From contig CM066913.1 in assembly GCA_033964015.1 (NCBI GenBank), positions 29,724,790 through 29,788,789 on the forward strand: 64,000 bases of DNA. The letters are read 5' to 3'. Position numbers and translations under genes: made by a program. Positions 52,301 to 60,245 of this stretch are shown here, in pieces (positions within the stretch are counted from its first letter, which is position 1; the number at the start of each line of letters is the position of its first letter). The notes under the pieces were generated by a model. That model was not told the origin of the DNA and ran no database searches. It was given only the letters and a program-made list of their open reading frames with translations. The DNA is from Scolanthus callimorphus (lineage: Eukaryota > Cnidaria > Anthozoa > Actiniaria > Edwardsiidae).

Positions 52301-55300
52301 ATAACAACTTAGTTAACATGATGGATCCTTTCAAACTAAAGAACAAAGTGAATAGAGAAATACTGTACGATCGACTCTTTGAAATACGTGACTCGTGTTG
52401 CGTGACTCAAAATCCCTTCCCCAAAAAACCGTTCAGCGATAGCCGCAGAAATAAGAAAGACAGTCAAATGAAAATTTGTGTGAAGACTCTCACGAATGAG
52501 TTGTAAACAATATATAAAGTCCGTCTCTGTAGACTTTTTTAGTTTTGAAGTTAGAACTTGGCGTGACGTTACGTCAAAGCCAAGAGCCCGCGGTGCGTCA
52601 TGGATACTAAGAAAGAATGAAGTTCATGCGACCGATGTATTGTAGAGTCATTTGGCATAAGCAGGGTGATAAGTATGACATTCTATCCTATGAAATCAGT
52701 GCCCACGATTCTGTTTTGGTAACCTGATTTCCTCCCATGATGCATCGCGAGCGGGCTAAAGGCATATCAAGGAAAATTATTAAAATGAGAAAGTCGGAGA
52801 TACACCGTAGTTTTATGTTTTTTTCGTACGATATTTCGGTTAGATCACAACTGGTCCAACGTATACAACGGACTCGGGTGTACTACATGATTAAATGGGC
52901 TCCTGATTATCCATTAATTTAACTAGAAAAAAACTAAAATCGTCGATCATGGAGCGAGAGTCACAAGTGGGTCACAAGTGTGCTATTTTCTGAAAATGTT
53001 ATTTGGCACCGGTATTTATATCAGGAGCCAATAATTTATCATGGGCTCCTGATATGATTTACGTTGTTAGTAAGATGCAGTGCACAACATTAAACAAAGA
53101 AACTCCAATATAAATTAATTCACGAGCAGATGAGAGGATGTCAGATCGATCGAAAACAACAACATTCTAAGAAGTTTTAAACCTTTCTGGCCTTCCTGTT
53201 TACCAGACGGGGAACGTTCTCATGGTCGAATTAATCATTCCATCTATTTAAAAAAAACAATAGTTGAAGTTCGAGTGGCACATAGTACCTTTTTCTTTCT
53301 TGAAAAAGTACGACAAACTCGACCGACGCAGCGCGCGATTTGTTTGCGCCAAAACTACTGCAAACCAAAACCGCCTAATAACTTTGTTGGGAATATTTAG
53401 GGGTTGTTGCATTTTCCTCAGAAAAAGTTGTATTAAAATGTACCTATGTACAAAATGGACATCAATGGTCTCTCCCCAATTAAACCATCAGGAGATCTAA
53501 ATTGGGTGGCAACAAGATGTAAACACCGTTGGCCAATTTTGTCTATTGGCTACTGTAAAAACATGTATTTTTAATACTTTTTAATACTTCATATTTCAGA
53601 ACGACGTCACTGAAATTTAAGAACATCCGTAAGAACATTTCCAGCCTCAAACTGCCCCAAAAATAAGAACGGCCTAGCCTCAACTGAAAATTATATTATA
53701 AAAAAAGAGTGTATTGTATTAAAGGGTTACAAGTTTACCTCATTTCACTTATTACAATGGCACCCTTGTGACAGAATTGGGCGGCATTGCATGCTGGAAC
53801 AAAGTGTCAGAACGGATGATTTAAAAGCATTCAGATTTGGTGCAGAGATGATGAAGCCGGGAAGGCAGTGATCCCATATGCAATCGAACAGAGCCGAGTG
53901 GCAAAATGAAAAATGTTGCTAAGATATATTGCTACTTTATTTAATCTGTGCTTTTCCTCTAGCAGACCGTCTTTATTTGACGCAATTGGGGATCGAGATG
54001 TTTTACTAGCCCAATTCCGTATATGAAAGGTGGCATGGGCAACGTATACACCTATTTCAGAAAAGGTTGCACCGCAAAACCGTCGTCGTAACCCGCGGTG
54101 CGTCATCGGAGAAACTAAGAAGAACGAAATTCTCGCGTTAATACAGTACAAAATTTCTTGTGAGCGATGTATTGTACAGTCATTTGACATAAACAGGGTG
54201 ATAATTAATTATGGTTATTTATCCTGAAAACCAGCATCCATGTTTTTGATTTGGTATACCTATATTTGCTCCCATGATGCATCGCGGGCTACAACAGCCA
54301 GTTGTGGCGGTGCTGCATCAGGCTATCCCAACCAATGATGAGAAACATGAGACAAGTCTAGATTTACTGGTATACGTTGGTGATAGTCATTTGTCATTTG
54401 TCGATGTAGTTTTTTGCACTTGTTCTTTTTTATCCGCATCACTTGCACATCAAAACAGATATGTTTCGCAAAATGTCTTTTCCGCCTTAGGACCCTTAGC
54501 TTGCTGGTTGACGGAACTCCAGTTGCTGTGCAATAATGTGAACTACGCTACTTTGTGAAATGTTACCTTGAACAACTAAGTGAGGGTAAGTGAGATCCTT
54601 TGGGAGGAAAGCAAGTCGGGATCGACAGCCTTCGAAAAGTCTCGAGGTATAAGGCGCTTGGGACTCATGCGAAAAGTCAGAGCGCATTTCGCGAAAATAT
54701 ATTTTCGTCTTCAACGTTCAAAGAGTAAAGTTGTAGTTGTAGACGAAAGTATATTTTCGCGAAATGCGCTCTGACCTTCGCGAGTCACCTTAAAGGACAT
54801 CATCGCAGGTCACAACTCATAGTCGTGCTTAGCTGACAGGAGTCTCGAATACTCAAAGTGTGCCAGTACATTAAGGCCTGATACATAACGCCGCTCTTCT
54901 CATGAGCCGATCCAAATGCAAAATCTCAATAAAACGATATTTTTTGTCCATCTCTCGTCTGCTTGTAGCCCAAACTATTCTAAATCAAACCGGGAATGTA
55001 GAATCGATTTTAACGCCCCGAGTTTCGAGTATTTCATGGTAACAGTTTGGTACGGCTCATGATAAGAGCGGCGTATGTACTAGGCCTAAGTGGACGCAGT
55101 TAATAGAATGGCCATCACACAGTGGCTTCAAATACTACACAAATTCCAGTTCAAAAGCAGCATTTATTGAATAAAATATTTAAAAACGCAGGCAAAATGT
55201 GTTGTTTTCATTGTGGGTGGAACGAAAGAGCTGTGAAACATAATGGCAAACCCCTTTTCGTCTTTATCCTGAACGTTTTATCGGTATGGGTTGAGTATTC

Positions 55301-56784
55301 CAGTATGCGATAGTCGAAGTAACCCTGCCCCTAGTGTGGTGTGCATTCGTGTTTGTTTTGTCCATGTTCAGCAACGCAGCACTGAGTGCTGTATGGACAT
55401 GTTTATTGACCTGAGAGAGCTCCTAAGTATTTTGACGTTCTACCAAAATTGTCCATTGTTACCCTTATCTTTATTTTTTATCCCTTGTAAAAATGAAGTG
55501 ACTACATTGAGATTCTTGCCAAAATCAAACGACCACAAAAGGCTGCGAATTATGTCGCAGTTGAATCGATCAAGACTCTTTTAATTACACAACGGATGAA
55601 AGATGATCGATCTATTGCGATCAAGTGTGAAGATGATGTGTTTTTGTGGGGTCCGTATAATTCTCTTCACTTCATCCCGACACCCAAAACGTTTCGGAGT
55701 CCCCTTAATCATTTTTTTTTCGAAGAAGCTGTAGTTGCACACGTTAATCATGATGACAAGATCACCCCACTGATTCACTGATCACCCCACATGATCGAGC
55801 ACAGAAAAGGCATTCAAGCGAATATATTCAAATGCTTCTTGCAAACAATTAGCTATAGAAACTCAAGTTCAACAATTTTAAGGCCTGTTTTAGCAGGAAC
55901 ATAAAATCTGGTGTTCACGCGATACGCAAGATGGTGAAGTTGCAGGAAAAATGGATGGTCAAACGGTACGCATGTTGATGCAAGTAGCATTCGATGTTTG
56001 TTCGGCCAGGCCTTTCACTAAACTTTTCTTCAGTGGGCTTTCGATTTTGTTTCAAAATGTCCTTCCCAATTACCAACTTATAAGTAGTAAACGCCAAGTG
56101 AGTCGATCGAACCTCCTTTTTCTCTATCATATAAAATGGGTGTTTAAAATAGGTTTTAGCTTCAGCTTTTAAAAGTTATATACTGATTTTAGGTCTCATA
56201 AGTGGATATTATACTGTATTTGGTACCATATGCCGATCATATGGCCCTTACTCGGCCGTTTGTTATTCATGTCAACAGCATTACCTGTCAATTTTGACAA
56301 GGAGTTGCTTAGTTTTTGGTTACTTTAAGCATTGCTACCTATACTTAATCATAAATCTTGGGCGCTATTCCTCTTGCCTTCTATAAAAATTGCAACATTT
56401 GATATATCAAAGGGACTTGGTGATGCCAAAACGTGCTAAAGGTTATAACAATATTTATTTCGGCAGCTTTTGCTATCGTTCCGTTGTTATATGTAAAGTT
56501 AATTTTCATTCAAGTAAAAAAAGTGTGAAAGCTTGATATCTAGTGCTCGATAACATCATTTTTTGTTGTTGAGAAATCAATGAAATAATCTAGAGAATAA
56601 TATTCCTCAACGCGGCGCTCATATTTTTTTAGGGATTAAACTGAAGATAGTTAAACACATGCGTTCTCTGTCGCACGTTGGGAATAACATGCAGCACTCT
56701 GCATTTACTGAACTTTCATACCTCATGAATTTCCTTGAGTTCGTCGCTTGCCCATAGATGGACTTTTGATGTTGGAGTAGGCAT
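27870..56784 (-). CDS. ptch: Patched (Hedgehog receptor), 25 coding exons plus an alternative first exon
   Basis: Twelve-pass membrane receptor of the RND/sterol-sensing family that binds Hedgehog and restrains Smoothened. I joined 25 exons by GT-AG borders. Phases agree at every junction and total 4080 nt (1359 residues plus stop), against about 1450 in vertebrate PTCH1. Order: short N-terminus; TM1 (about residues 50-72); first extracellular domain (75-390); sterol-sensing TM2-TM6 (400-565); a 196-codon intracellular loop in one exon; TM7; second extracellular domain (795-1035); TM8-TM12 (1040-1200); 157-residue tail. Visible hallmarks: [36 protein letters not shown] in TM4, [27 protein letters not shown] and GVGVEFTVH in TM10. 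The tail motif [16 protein letters not shown] resembles the PTCH1 tail. No PPxY motif was seen. The identity is firm; isoforms are inferred. Confidence 0.96.
28797..28896 (-). CDS. ptch: ptch exon 24 (TM12)
   Basis: Encodes [20 protein letters not shown] and [13 protein letters not shown], the last membrane pass. Acceptor GTGCCCAG, donor GTGAGTA. Confidence 0.95.
29886..30028 (-). CDS. ptch: ptch exon 23 (TM11)
   Basis: Encodes [20 protein letters not shown] and [10 protein letters not shown]. Acceptor TCTTCACAG, donor GTATGTT. Confidence 0.96.
30743..30880 (-). CDS. ptch: ptch exon 22 (TM9-TM10)
   Basis: Encodes [19 protein letters not shown] and [15 protein letters not shown]. The TM10 Glu (GVEF) is the partner of the TM4 Asp pair. 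Acceptor ATCTGTAG, donor GTAAGCAT. Confidence 0.96.
31387..31578 (-). CDS. ptch: ptch exon 21 (TM8)
   Basis: Encodes [20 protein letters not shown], then TM8 ([20 protein letters not shown]) and the start of TM9. Acceptor TTCATACAG, donor GTACGTAC. Confidence 0.96.
31754..32019. mobile_element. GAGCGG-type MITE in ptch intron 20
   Basis: Inverted ends TAGAGCGGATTTCACATGAC and GTCATGTGAAAACCGCTCTA, 266 bp, TA at both borders. Confidence 0.88.
32102..32190 (-). CDS. ptch: ptch exon 20
   Basis: Encodes [16 protein letters not shown] and TEDYVDTIQ, equivalent to AEPIEYAQFPFYLNGL. Acceptor TATTGCAG, donor GTTAGTTC. Confidence 0.94.
32364..32433 (-). CDS. ptch: ptch exon 19
   Basis: A 70-nt exon encoding [15 protein letters not shown] and following residues, equivalent to ANIRPHRPEW. 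Acceptor CATATTTCAG, donor GTGAGAAG. Confidence 0.9.
32561..32817 (-). CDS. ptch: ptch exon 18 (second extracellular domain)
   Basis: Encodes [46 protein letters not shown] and GYDASQ. The pattern is unmistakably Patched. Acceptor TTCTTCCTAG, donor GTAAATAC. Confidence 0.95.
33325..33400 (-). CDS. ptch: ptch exon 17
   Basis: A 76-nt exon encoding [10 protein letters not shown] and [11 protein letters not shown], equivalent to MWLHYFRDWLQ in PTCH1. Phase 0 in, one base carried over. Confidence 0.93.
33747..33983 (-). CDS. ptch: ptch exon 16 (TM7, start of second extracellular domain)
   Basis: Encodes TM7 ([18 protein letters not shown]), [14 protein letters not shown] and [15 protein letters not shown]. 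Acceptor GTGTTCTCAG, donor GTAAGTG. Confidence 0.96.
34320..34436. mobile_element. CCAGAGCTC-family MITE fragment in ptch intron 15
   Basis: Right half only: GGATGTTACCAGAGCCTCCC then GGGGAACTCTGGTTACGAGA. The left half is absent or diverged. Confidence 0.65.
34751..35339 (-). CDS. ptch: ptch exon 15 (large intracellular loop)
   Basis: A 589-nt exon with a Ser/Thr-rich disordered loop, a basic patch (ERRKKHRH), then [19 protein letters not shown] leading to TM7. Vertebrate and fly Patched end this loop with a similar SFAEKHYAPFL-type segment. No PPxY motif occurs in the loop, unlike vertebrate PTCH1. Confidence 0.94.
35388..35611. mobile_element. GAGCGG-type MITE, diverged, in ptch intron 14
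   Basis: Left end AGAGCGGGTTTCAGATGAGT, right end GGTCATGTGAAATTCGTTCTA. Same family as the copies at 22750 and 31754, with mutated outer bases. Confidence 0.75.
35706..35824 (-). CDS. ptch: ptch exon 14 (TM6)
   Basis: Encodes [20 protein letters not shown], then DILCCVT, closing the sterol-sensing domain. Acceptor GATCCTCAG, donor GTAAGAG, ends with two bases of the next codon. Confidence 0.94.
36101..36226 (-). CDS. ptch: ptch exon 13 (TM5)
   Basis: Encodes [20 protein letters not shown] and [12 protein letters not shown]. Acceptor TGTTCTCAG, donor GTAAAAT, phase 0 both ends. Confidence 0.95.
36317..36784. mobile_element. GAGCGG-type MITE (TA target), copy in ptch intron 12
   Basis: Ends TAGAGCGATTTCTGATGAAT and TCGTCTGAAAACCGCTCTA. 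Same family as copies at 22750, 31754 and 35388. Interrupted by the 9-bp-duplication element at 36431. Confidence 0.85.
36431..36655. mobile_element. Mutator-like MITE nested in another MITE, 9-bp target duplication
   Basis: 225 bp with inverted ends TAGACTGCTTGCAGC and GCTGCAAGCAGTCTA. Flanked by GTTTAGTCG on both sides (36422-36430, 36656-36664). Inserted into the TA-type element at 36317-36784, within ptch intron 12. Confidence 0.92.
36835..36924 (-). CDS. ptch: ptch exon 12 (TM4)
   Basis: Thirty codons starting [20 protein letters not shown]. The GVDD acidic pair in TM4 is the RND-type residue needed for Patched transport activity. Acceptor GTTTTGTAG, donor GTAAGTAC. Confidence 0.96.
37600..37758 (-). 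CDS. ptch: ptch exon 11 (TM2-TM3, sterol-sensing domain)
   Basis: Encodes [11 protein letters not shown], then [20 protein letters not shown] and ISFNAASVQ, near-identical in pattern to vertebrate Patched. Acceptor TACTCACAG, donor GTAAACC. Confidence 0.96.
37867..38096. repeat. Dispersed MITE-like repeat (AAAGAGCC ends), copy 2, in ptch intron 10
   Basis: Bounded by TTAAAGAGCCCGTGTC and GACACAGGCTCTTTA, so a TIR element of about 230 bp. A second, partial copy lies 300 bp away at 38397-38521. Confidence 0.82.
38152..38286 (-). CDS. ptch: ptch exon 10 (end of first extracellular domain, start of TM2)
   Basis: Encodes [20 protein letters not shown] and LALGYVLM. The second part opens the sterol-sensing domain. 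Acceptor TTTAACCAG, donor GTAAGAGG, phase 0 both ends. Confidence 0.94.
38990..39068 (-). pseudogene. Partial tandem duplicate of ptch exon 9
   Basis: About 78 bp closely match 39106-39183, the 3' half of exon 9 plus its donor region, offset about 116 bp. The copy would encode [20 protein letters not shown], has a GT after the equivalent Lys codon, but lacks the first half of the exon and any obvious acceptor. It is probably a non-functional exon fragment or a decoy donor. Confidence 0.8.
39116..39254 (-). CDS. ptch: ptch exon 9
   Basis: Forty-six codons with [14 protein letters not shown] and [14 protein letters not shown], matching LEAWQRTY of PTCH1. Acceptor TTGTTTTAG, donor GTCTGT (non-consensus at +3). 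Its 3' half is repeated in the intron at 38990-39068. Confidence 0.9.
39835..39956 (-). CDS. ptch: ptch exon 8
   Basis: Encodes [15 protein letters not shown] and [10 protein letters not shown]. Acceptor AACTTATAG. The donor read here (AGAAG then GTTTGC) is the weakest in the gene. It was chosen because it gives the right phase and the junction [11 protein letters not shown], which aligns with vertebrate LVSAHALQT. Confidence 0.86.
40262..40645. repeat. 18-bp minisatellite in ptch intron 7
   Basis: About 21 copies of CAGTACCTGGTATTCGTA with TTC/TTT variants. Because 18 is a multiple of 3, several frames on both strands stay open for 150-178 codons; none is coding. The array ends within a few bases of the ptch exon 7 donor. 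Confidence 0.97.
40655..40744 (-). CDS. ptch: ptch exon 7
   Basis: Thirty codons including [20 protein letters not shown], phase 0 at both ends. The donor GTAAGACTG lies at 40646-40654 and an 18-bp minisatellite fills the next ~390 bp of the intron. Confidence 0.92.
41001..41118 (-). CDS. ptch: ptch exon 6
   Basis: Encodes [20 protein letters not shown], equivalent to the RWTNFDP segment of PTCH1. Acceptor ACTTCTGTAG, donor GTAAGT. One leading base completes a Leu codon from exon 5. Confidence 0.93.
41464..41963. mobile_element. Harbinger-like MITE, TTA target duplication, in ptch intron 5
   Basis: 500 bp, ends GGGACTGTTCGTTAATTACG and CGTAATTAACGAACAGTCCC, flanked by TTA on both sides (41461-41463, 41964-41966). 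Same family as the element at 12875: matching ends and G-run blocks. Confidence 0.93.
41985..42650. repeat. Dispersed repeat (GACGTCACGT family), copy 2, in ptch intron 5
   Basis: Contains CACGTGACCAAACTTAACTC, GTGTTGCGTGACATGAATTA and TTTTGGTGACGTCACGTGA in the same order as copy 1. Confidence 0.7.
43306..43403 (-). CDS. ptch: ptch exon 5
   Basis: Encodes [18 protein letters not shown], among the most conserved Patched stretches. Acceptor CTTCCCAG, donor GTAAGT. Confidence 0.95.
43500..43569 (-). CDS. ptch: ptch exon 4
   Basis: A 70-nt exon encoding [12 protein letters not shown] and following residues, equivalent to the WKLEHLCYK segment of PTCH1. Acceptor TTTCATAAG, donor GTATGTG. Phases 2 in, 0 out. 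Confidence 0.9.
44055..44244 (-). CDS. ptch: ptch exon 3 (first extracellular domain)
   Basis: Acceptor TGTTTCTAG, donor GTAACG. Completes [14 protein letters not shown] and carries [10 protein letters not shown] and [12 protein letters not shown], matching the Patched segment after TM1. Confidence 0.95.
45784..45979 (-). CDS. ptch: ptch exon 2 (TM1)
   Basis: Acceptor TTTTCCAG, donor GTAGGC. Encodes residues 22-86 with TM1 ([19 protein letters not shown]), preceded by [12 protein letters not shown] and ending in KLWVE. Phase 0 in, phase 1 out. Confidence 0.95.
47470..47532 (-). CDS. ptch: ptch exon 1b (proximal alternative first exon)
   Basis: ATG at 47530-47532 opens 21 codons ending [11 protein letters not shown], then the donor GTATGAAAG. 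It joins exon 2 in phase 0 to give DIVE-GRAKGNR. This aligns with the vertebrate segment around FALEQISKGKATGRK just before TM1. Confidence 0.82.
47832..47860 (-). promoter_or_regulatory. Possible proximal promoter elements of ptch exon 1b
   Basis: About 300 nt upstream of the exon 1b ATG the minus strand reads AGCCAATC, a GC-rich stretch, then GTGACGTC. This is a CCAAT box plus a CRE-like half palindrome in a local GC peak. There is no TATA box nearby. The role is inferred from position. Confidence 0.35.
49422..50626. mobile_element. 1.2-kb fold-back element with tandem repeats in both arms
   Basis: Arms TACGAAAGCCGAGAAGGGAC and GTCCCTTCTCGGCTTTCGTA continue inward for over 400 bp. Each arm contains about 34-bp tandem units (TTCTTAAATTGACTTCAGAG, TTTCGTTG), and an inner segment around TCCGCCACTGTAAT and ATTACAGTGGCGGA. 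Flanked by CAAAC on both sides. It interrupts an older GGCCCGGGGGG-type repeat. Confidence 0.92.
50739..51193. mobile_element. MITE with 45-bp inverted ends
   Basis: Left end TAAAATTTAAAATAAGAAAA GTCGGCGTTACAACGTAGG, right end its near-perfect complement (CCTACGTTGTAACGCCGAC, TTTTCTTATTTTAAATTTTA). AT-rich 365-bp interior without a coding frame. Confidence 0.88.
51285..51401. mobile_element. Hairpin element
   Basis: AACCATTATCCTGC ... AGAATATCGTCTGAT pairs with ATCAGACGATATTCT ... GCAGGATAATGGTT; near-perfect arms of about 40 bp around a GGGACGAAGTCCC centre. Confidence 0.8.
54040..54310. mobile_element. MITE family with GATGCATCGCG block, copy 3
   Basis: Starts TATACACCTATTTCAGAAAA GGTTGCACCG, with CCCGCGGTGCGTCATCGGAG, and ends near CCCATGATGCATCGCGGGCT. 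Same family as 3830-4092. Confidence 0.72.
56722..56784 (-). CDS. ptch: ptch exon 1a (distal alternative first exon)
   Basis: ATG at 56782-56784 in a good context (GAACCATGCC) opens 21 codons ending [11 protein letters not shown], followed by the donor GTATGAAAG. It ends in phase 0, as exon 2 needs. It mirrors exon 1b in length, core motif and donor, so the two look like duplicated first exons with separate promoters. Human PTCH1 also has its exon 1/2 border at this point (before GKATGR; here GRAKGN). Expression is unproven. Confidence 0.72.
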
Positions 56785-57644
56785 GGTTCTCGTCGATTCT
56801 GATCTGTTGTAGATCCGTAACTTTGTTTTTCTGAGATGACAATTCTTTGCTGCGTTTCACCAATTCTCTATGTGTAGCCAATGCCTCGATAATTGGCTCG
56901 GGAAAGGCCTGTGATAAGTTTTGAAGCTGATTCTGGTTTTAAATCGTTTTTAAGGGAAACCGAAGTAGCAATATTTAGAGAAAAAGGATAAAATGCGACC
57001 AGAATTTCTCTGCTTCATTTGTAGTGCATGCTTGAGTTACGTCGTGATATTTTTAAAATGCACCCTCCTTTGACTGTATTAATTTTCCACTCCATGCAGC
57101 TCACTTTACCCTTTGTTCGCTCGCTTCTGAAGACATATTTCTTAACTCCAAACATCCAATCAGAACATTTTTAGATACGTGCTAGCTTGTTTTCACAACA
57201 GTCTATTTCAAAACAACAACAAAATATTTTTAGGCCAGTGGGGTGCGAACTCCAGTATTTTCGTGATATTGTATATTGTCACTGGGAAGCATGCTCCTTA
57301 AGGAGCATTCAAATTAATTTTTCTATTAAAAACAAAAACAAGCTAAATTCCTAAATTGATCACTGGGTTGTGAACTGCAAGAAACGTGGAGTCATTGCAC
57401 TGGCCTCGATTTGCTCAACACAACACACAGCAGAATCGTAATATTTTGATGACTATACATTTTGACGGGCCAAACAAGCCTTCAGTGTTGATCGGAGGAA
57501 CAATGATATTATCGTTCTCAAAACTGCTAAGGCCCTTTAGTAGAAACCCACTCACATAATATATAGATTTAGCCACTGGCTAAAAGCGGAGCTCCTGGTT
57601 ATAAAATTTTCTATGTGAATGAAAGGGACTTCCATGTGTACATG

Positions 57645-58600
57645 GTTTATATGGTTGCTTTAGAGTCTTTCCTTCACGAGATATTAATTTTTCAAGCATA
57701 GATGACGTCATCGATGACGTCATATCACGTGACCACTTCATTTTGCTCATCTGGTGGTCTAGACTATACTACCCAAGTTTGGTTGTTTTAGAGTCTTCCC
57801 TTCACGTGATATTCATTTTTTAAGCATAGATGACGTCATCGATGATGTCATATCACATGACCACTTTATTTCGCTCATCTGGTGGTCTAGACTACACTAC
57901 CCAATTTTGGTTGTTTTAGAGTCTTCCCTTCACGAGATGTTAATTTTTCAAGCATAGATGACGTCATCGATGACGTCATATCACGTGACCACTTCATTTC
58001 GCTCATCTGTGGTCTAGACTACACTACCCAAGTTTGGTTGTTTTAGAGTCTTCCCTTCACGTGATATTCATTTTGAAGCATAATGACGTCATCGATGACG
58101 TCATATCACGTGACCACTTCATTTCGCTCATCTGGTGGTCTAGACTACACTACCTAAGTTTGGTTGTTTTAGAGTCTTCCCTTCACGAGATATTGATTTT
58201 TAAGCATAGATGACGTCATCGATTCCGTCACATCACGTGACCACTTCATTTCGCTCATCTGGTGACCTAGACTACACTTCCCAAGTTTGGTTGTTTTAGA
58301 GTCTTCCTTTCATGAGATATTCATTTTTGAAGCATAGATGACGTCATCGATGACGTCATATCACGTGACCACTTCATTTCGCTCACCTGGTGACCTAGAC
58401 TACACTACCAAAGTTTGGTTGTCTTAGAGTCTTCCCTTCACGAGATATTCAGTTTTCAATCACTGATGACGTCATCGATGACGTCACATCACGTGTCCGG
58501 GTTACAGCACCCCCCTTGTGGCATAGACAAAATACCCCAAGTATGGTTGTCTTTAGCGTGTTCCCTTGAGGAGATATAATTTTTTCTTTGCATACCACAG
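57645..58600. repeat. ~128-bp satellite array, 7 units, with paired CRE palindromes
   Basis: Unit landmark gatgacgtcatcgatg recurs at 57701, 57829, 57957, 58082, 58209, 58337 and 58465 (spacing 125-128 bp), with a degraded eighth unit to about 58600. Each unit carries TGACGTCATCGATGACGTCA or a near variant (12 perfect TGACGTCA sites in all) and usually TCACGTGA. It sits between the distal ptch first exon (0.9 kb away) and the LINE 3' tail. Confidence 0.95.
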
Positions 58601-58612
58601 GGTTCCCATGTG

Positions 58613-60080
58613 TAGATAGATAGATAGATAGATAGATGTTTTATTTAGACACGGTAGTTTCATCAGCATAGCTGGTTTTCATAAAAGCCGTGTGTAAACT
58701 ATCATTTACATAAAAAGTGATATAAATTGAATATAATATATAATAAAATTTGATAAAAATCTAGAGAATAGTGGATATATTATAAACTGTCAAAGAAGCT
58801 GGGAGGTAATTTTCCCAATTCGGATTTAAATGTAGCTAAAGAGCTACATGTTCGGGTTTTTTCGGGCAATTTGTTCCAAATTTGGGCTCCTCTATATTTG
58901 AAACATTTTTTCCCGTAGTTAGTTTTCGGGAGAGGTAACTGAAATCTAGAGGAAGAACCTCTAGTGTCATAGGGGGATGCATTATTGGAAAATTTGCTCA
59001 AAAGATATTCGGGGGCTAGGCCGTTATTGATTTTGAACATTTCAGTGGCTAGCAGCTTTAGCCTACGAATAGACAATTTGTCCCAACCCAACTCATTTAA
59101 CAGGGGCTCCGAGCGAGAGTCGTAGTTCGAAAATGTTACGATTCTAGCTGCACGATTTTGTAGCTTTTGCAATTTTGATGATAACTCAGCCCCAATCCCT
59201 TCCCATACTACACTGCAATAGTCGAAATATGGCTGTATGAATGAGTGGTACATTGTTTGAAGAGTTGAGGGAGGGACAAACTGTCGTACCCTTTTCATAG
59301 CTCCTATTGCACTCGACAGTTTTTTAGAGGTCTCCTCCACATGCTTTGACCAATTGAGAACTTCATCAATATAAACACCCAGTGACTTTGCTGATTTTAC
59401 TCTTGGAATGTTAGCACCACCAATGGTGAGTGATGGGCAAAGCACACGGGAAGACCTCTGTCTGGATCCAACAATTAATAACTCAGATTTGGTTGTATTC
59501 AAACTTAATCTGTTGGCGTGGAGCCATTGGCTTATATTTTCGAGGTCTTTGTTGAAATTGCACTCGATTTCCTGGCCGTTATCCCCGGCGACAGTAAGGT
59601 TAGTGTCGTCGGCATACATTTGGGGATCGGCAAATTCTAAGCAGGCAGGTAAGTCATTAATGTAAATAAGAAATAATAAGGGACCCAGTATTGTGCCCTG
59701 CGGAATGCCACATTTTAAGGTCATGGTGCTAGAAAGATTACCGTCTATCACGCAGCACTGCCCTCGGCCACTAAGGTATGAACTAAACCAGCGTATGGTG
59801 ATATCTGATACACCATAGTTCTTGAGCTTTTGAATAAGTATTGCGTGATCCACGGTATCAAAAGCTTTTTTTAGGTCTAAAAAGACTATTGAGTTTATCA
59901 TACCTCTATCTATATTACGTGACCAATTATCAATGGCATTCAGCAGGGCAGTTACTGTCGAGTGCATTTTACGGAAGCCGGATTGACAACTGGACAAGAT
60001 GTTATTCTCTTGCAAATATTCATAGAATTGGTCATAGATAATTCGTTCAAAAACGACGGACGGACGGACGGACGGACGGC
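58613..60080 (-). mobile_element. 5'-truncated L2/CR1-like LINE with reverse transcriptase
   Basis: The open frame 58780-60015 (411 codons; the same frame extends upstream to about 60055) encodes a non-LTR reverse transcriptase. Motifs: QSGFRKMHST, FLDLKKAFDTVDH (motif A), GIPQGTILGPLLFLIYIND (motif B), YADDT (motif C), then the thumb and a C-terminal FKYRGAQIWNKLP typical of invertebrate L2/CR1 elements. The 5' part, with any endonuclease, is missing: the copy begins at a (CCGT)n tract at 60056-60080. The 3' end has AATAAA and a (TATC)n tail at 58613-58640. The frame is intact from the truncation to the stop, so the insertion is probably young. Confidence 0.93.
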
Positions 60081-60117
60081 GTACGCTATAGGTTTAATAC
60101 CAGAAAAAGAAAGAAAA

Positions 60118-60245
60118 ATCATATCTCCCGAAGGGTAGCTTCCATAGAAGCCAAACTTGGACAAACTTTCAAAGACCATAAGAGGAACTCTATACCAAGG
60201 TCACATGCCCTTACGTCATCAATGACGTCATCAAAATGATCCATA
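60118..60245 (-). repeat. Diverged, inverted relative of the 128-bp satellite unit
   Basis: On the minus strand it reads CCAAGTTTGGCTTCTATGG then CCCTTCGGGAGATAT, clearly related to CCAAGTTTGGTTGTTTTAG and CCCTTCACGAGATAT of the satellite. A TGACGTCATC block is present nearby. It lies on the other side of the LINE. Confidence 0.55.

Larger units (their letters stand above)
47533..56721 (-). other. First intron of the distal ptch transcript
   Basis: 9.2 kb between exon 1b and exon 1a. Holds the proximal promoter region (about 47.8 kb), the nested repeat stack at 49274-51702, and dispersed repeat copies at 52260-52760 and 54040-54310. No other exon is supported. Confidence 0.55.

Noticed and set aside
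56736..56945. A ~68-codon minus-strand frame (NLSQAFPEPIIEALATHREL...) overlapping Patched exon 1a in another frame
   Set aside because: No ATG near its start, a stop just before the shared donor, and it conflicts with the well-supported exon 1a frame. Probably a chance frame in the 5' UTR.
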